A stretch of 5,866 bases of DNA. Origin: an uncultured Eubacteriales bacterium (lineage in GTDB: Bacteria; Bacillota_A; Clostridia; Peptostreptococcales; Anaerovoracaceae). The translations under genes and the position numbers were made by a program. Shown here piece after piece: positions 5,547 through 5,866 of this stretch. Location of the stretch: NCBI GenBank assembly GCA_902790885.1, contig CADATR010000114.1:1-5866 (forward strand), given 5' to 3'. The first letter of the stretch is position 1, and each line of letters opens with the position of its first letter. Below the pieces are notes generated by a model. It did not search any database, was not told the DNA's origin, and saw only the letters and a program-made list of their open reading frames with translations.

Positions 5547-5866
5547 TTGAATAGAATCGATAAAGAACGCAGGCCGCTCAAAAGAAGGACCCGTATCATG
5601 GCGGCGGTCTACTGCGGCATGGTTCTGGCGATGACGGTGGGAACAGCGATCGCTTTTGCGGAAGGCAATCCGATTACGGTGGTCAACAATCTGTCCACCT
5701 TCATCTTCAGTCTTATCAGGGCGATCGGTCTGATCCTGCTTGGTCTTGGCATCATGCAGGTCGGCCTTTCGCTGAAGTCGCATGATCCTTCGCAGCGTGC
5801 GAATGGATTCCTGACCCTGGCCGGCGGGATCATCATCACGTTCACCAAGGAGATCCTGACACTGAT
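5547..5866 (+). CDS. VirB2/Maff2-like small membrane protein with signal peptide (partial)
   Basis: The frame is open from TTG 5547 to the right edge (106 complete codons). The N-terminus has a long basic region (KERRPLKRRTR), a hydrophobic core (about 17-35) and a likely signal peptidase site AIAFA/EG after Ala38. The mature part has a hydrophobic helix at about 49-75, a short polar loop SHDPSQRANG, then LTLAGGIIITF and a second hydrophobic stretch. This signal peptide plus two-helix layout is that of VirB2/TrbC pilin subunits. The loop pattern (D/N-P-x-x-basic-x-x-G followed by LxAGGxII) also resembles the Maff2 family that sits after the coupling protein in Tn1549-like elements. The likely role is a structural subunit of the transfer channel or surface pilus. 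The call is by topology and context, so moderate. The C-terminus is not visible. Confidence 0.75.
   Translation, partial: MNRIDKERRPLKRRTRIMAAVYCGMVLAMTVGTAIAFAEGNPITVVNNLSTFIFSLIRAIGLILLGLGIMQVGLSLKSHDPSQRANGFLTLAGGIIITFTKEILTL

Noticed and set aside
4995..5783. 262-codon open frame on the minus strand across the end of the coupling protein gene and the next gene
   Set aside because: It is antisense to two well-supported genes, its translation is rich in His, Arg and Phe with no recognisable domain, and it spans a gene boundary. It is a codon-usage shadow.

Overview
The window looks like the conjugation core of an integrative and conjugative element (or a related conjugative plasmid) from a low-to-moderate GC Firmicute, most likely a gut Clostridia or Erysipelotrichia member. 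The evidence is strong AGGAGG-type ribosome sites, frequent AGA/AGG arginine codons, tightly packed genes on one strand, and gene families (MobC, MOBP-type relaxase, PcfB, ArdC/LtrC-like protein, VirD4-type coupling protein, Maff2/VirB2-like membrane protein) in the order typical of Tn1549-like and related Firmicute elements. No integrase, cargo, rRNA, tRNA or CRISPR array is visible, so the taxonomic and ICE calls are inferences from gene content.

Layout, all on the plus strand: the tail of an unrecognised gene (to 128); a 115-base non-coding gap (129-243) holding nested inverted repeats that look like an origin of transfer; mobC (244-576); the relaxase (567-1913); a PcfB-family gene (1914-2672); an ArdC/LtrC-like gene split by an in-frame amber codon into 2678-3175 and 3179-3511; a 65-residue small protein (3518-3715); a VirD4-type coupling ATPase (GTG start, 3699-5489); a short spacer with a hairpin; and a signal-peptide-bearing small membrane protein (TTG start at 5547, cut off by the right edge) that resembles VirB2/Maff2 pilin-like subunits. 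Overlaps and zero-length spacers (mobC/relaxase, relaxase/pcfB, small protein/coupling protein) point to one polycistronic, translationally coupled transfer operon.

Working model: MobC and the relaxase form the relaxosome at the inverted repeats before mobC and nick one strand. The PcfB-like protein bridges this complex to the coupling ATPase at the membrane, which hands the relaxase-DNA complex to a type IV secretion channel. The membrane protein at the right edge is the first visible channel component, and more channel genes (VirB6/TrbL, VirB4) are expected just beyond the window.

The points most worth a second look are the amber codon inside the ArdC/LtrC-like gene, the decayed HExxH-like motif in the same gene, the nested repeats before mobC, and the fact that the only two in-frame TAG codons ending reading frames here are both followed by open sequence in the same frame. 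I did not find a convincing wholly new system. This is a recognisable transfer module with a few oddities.
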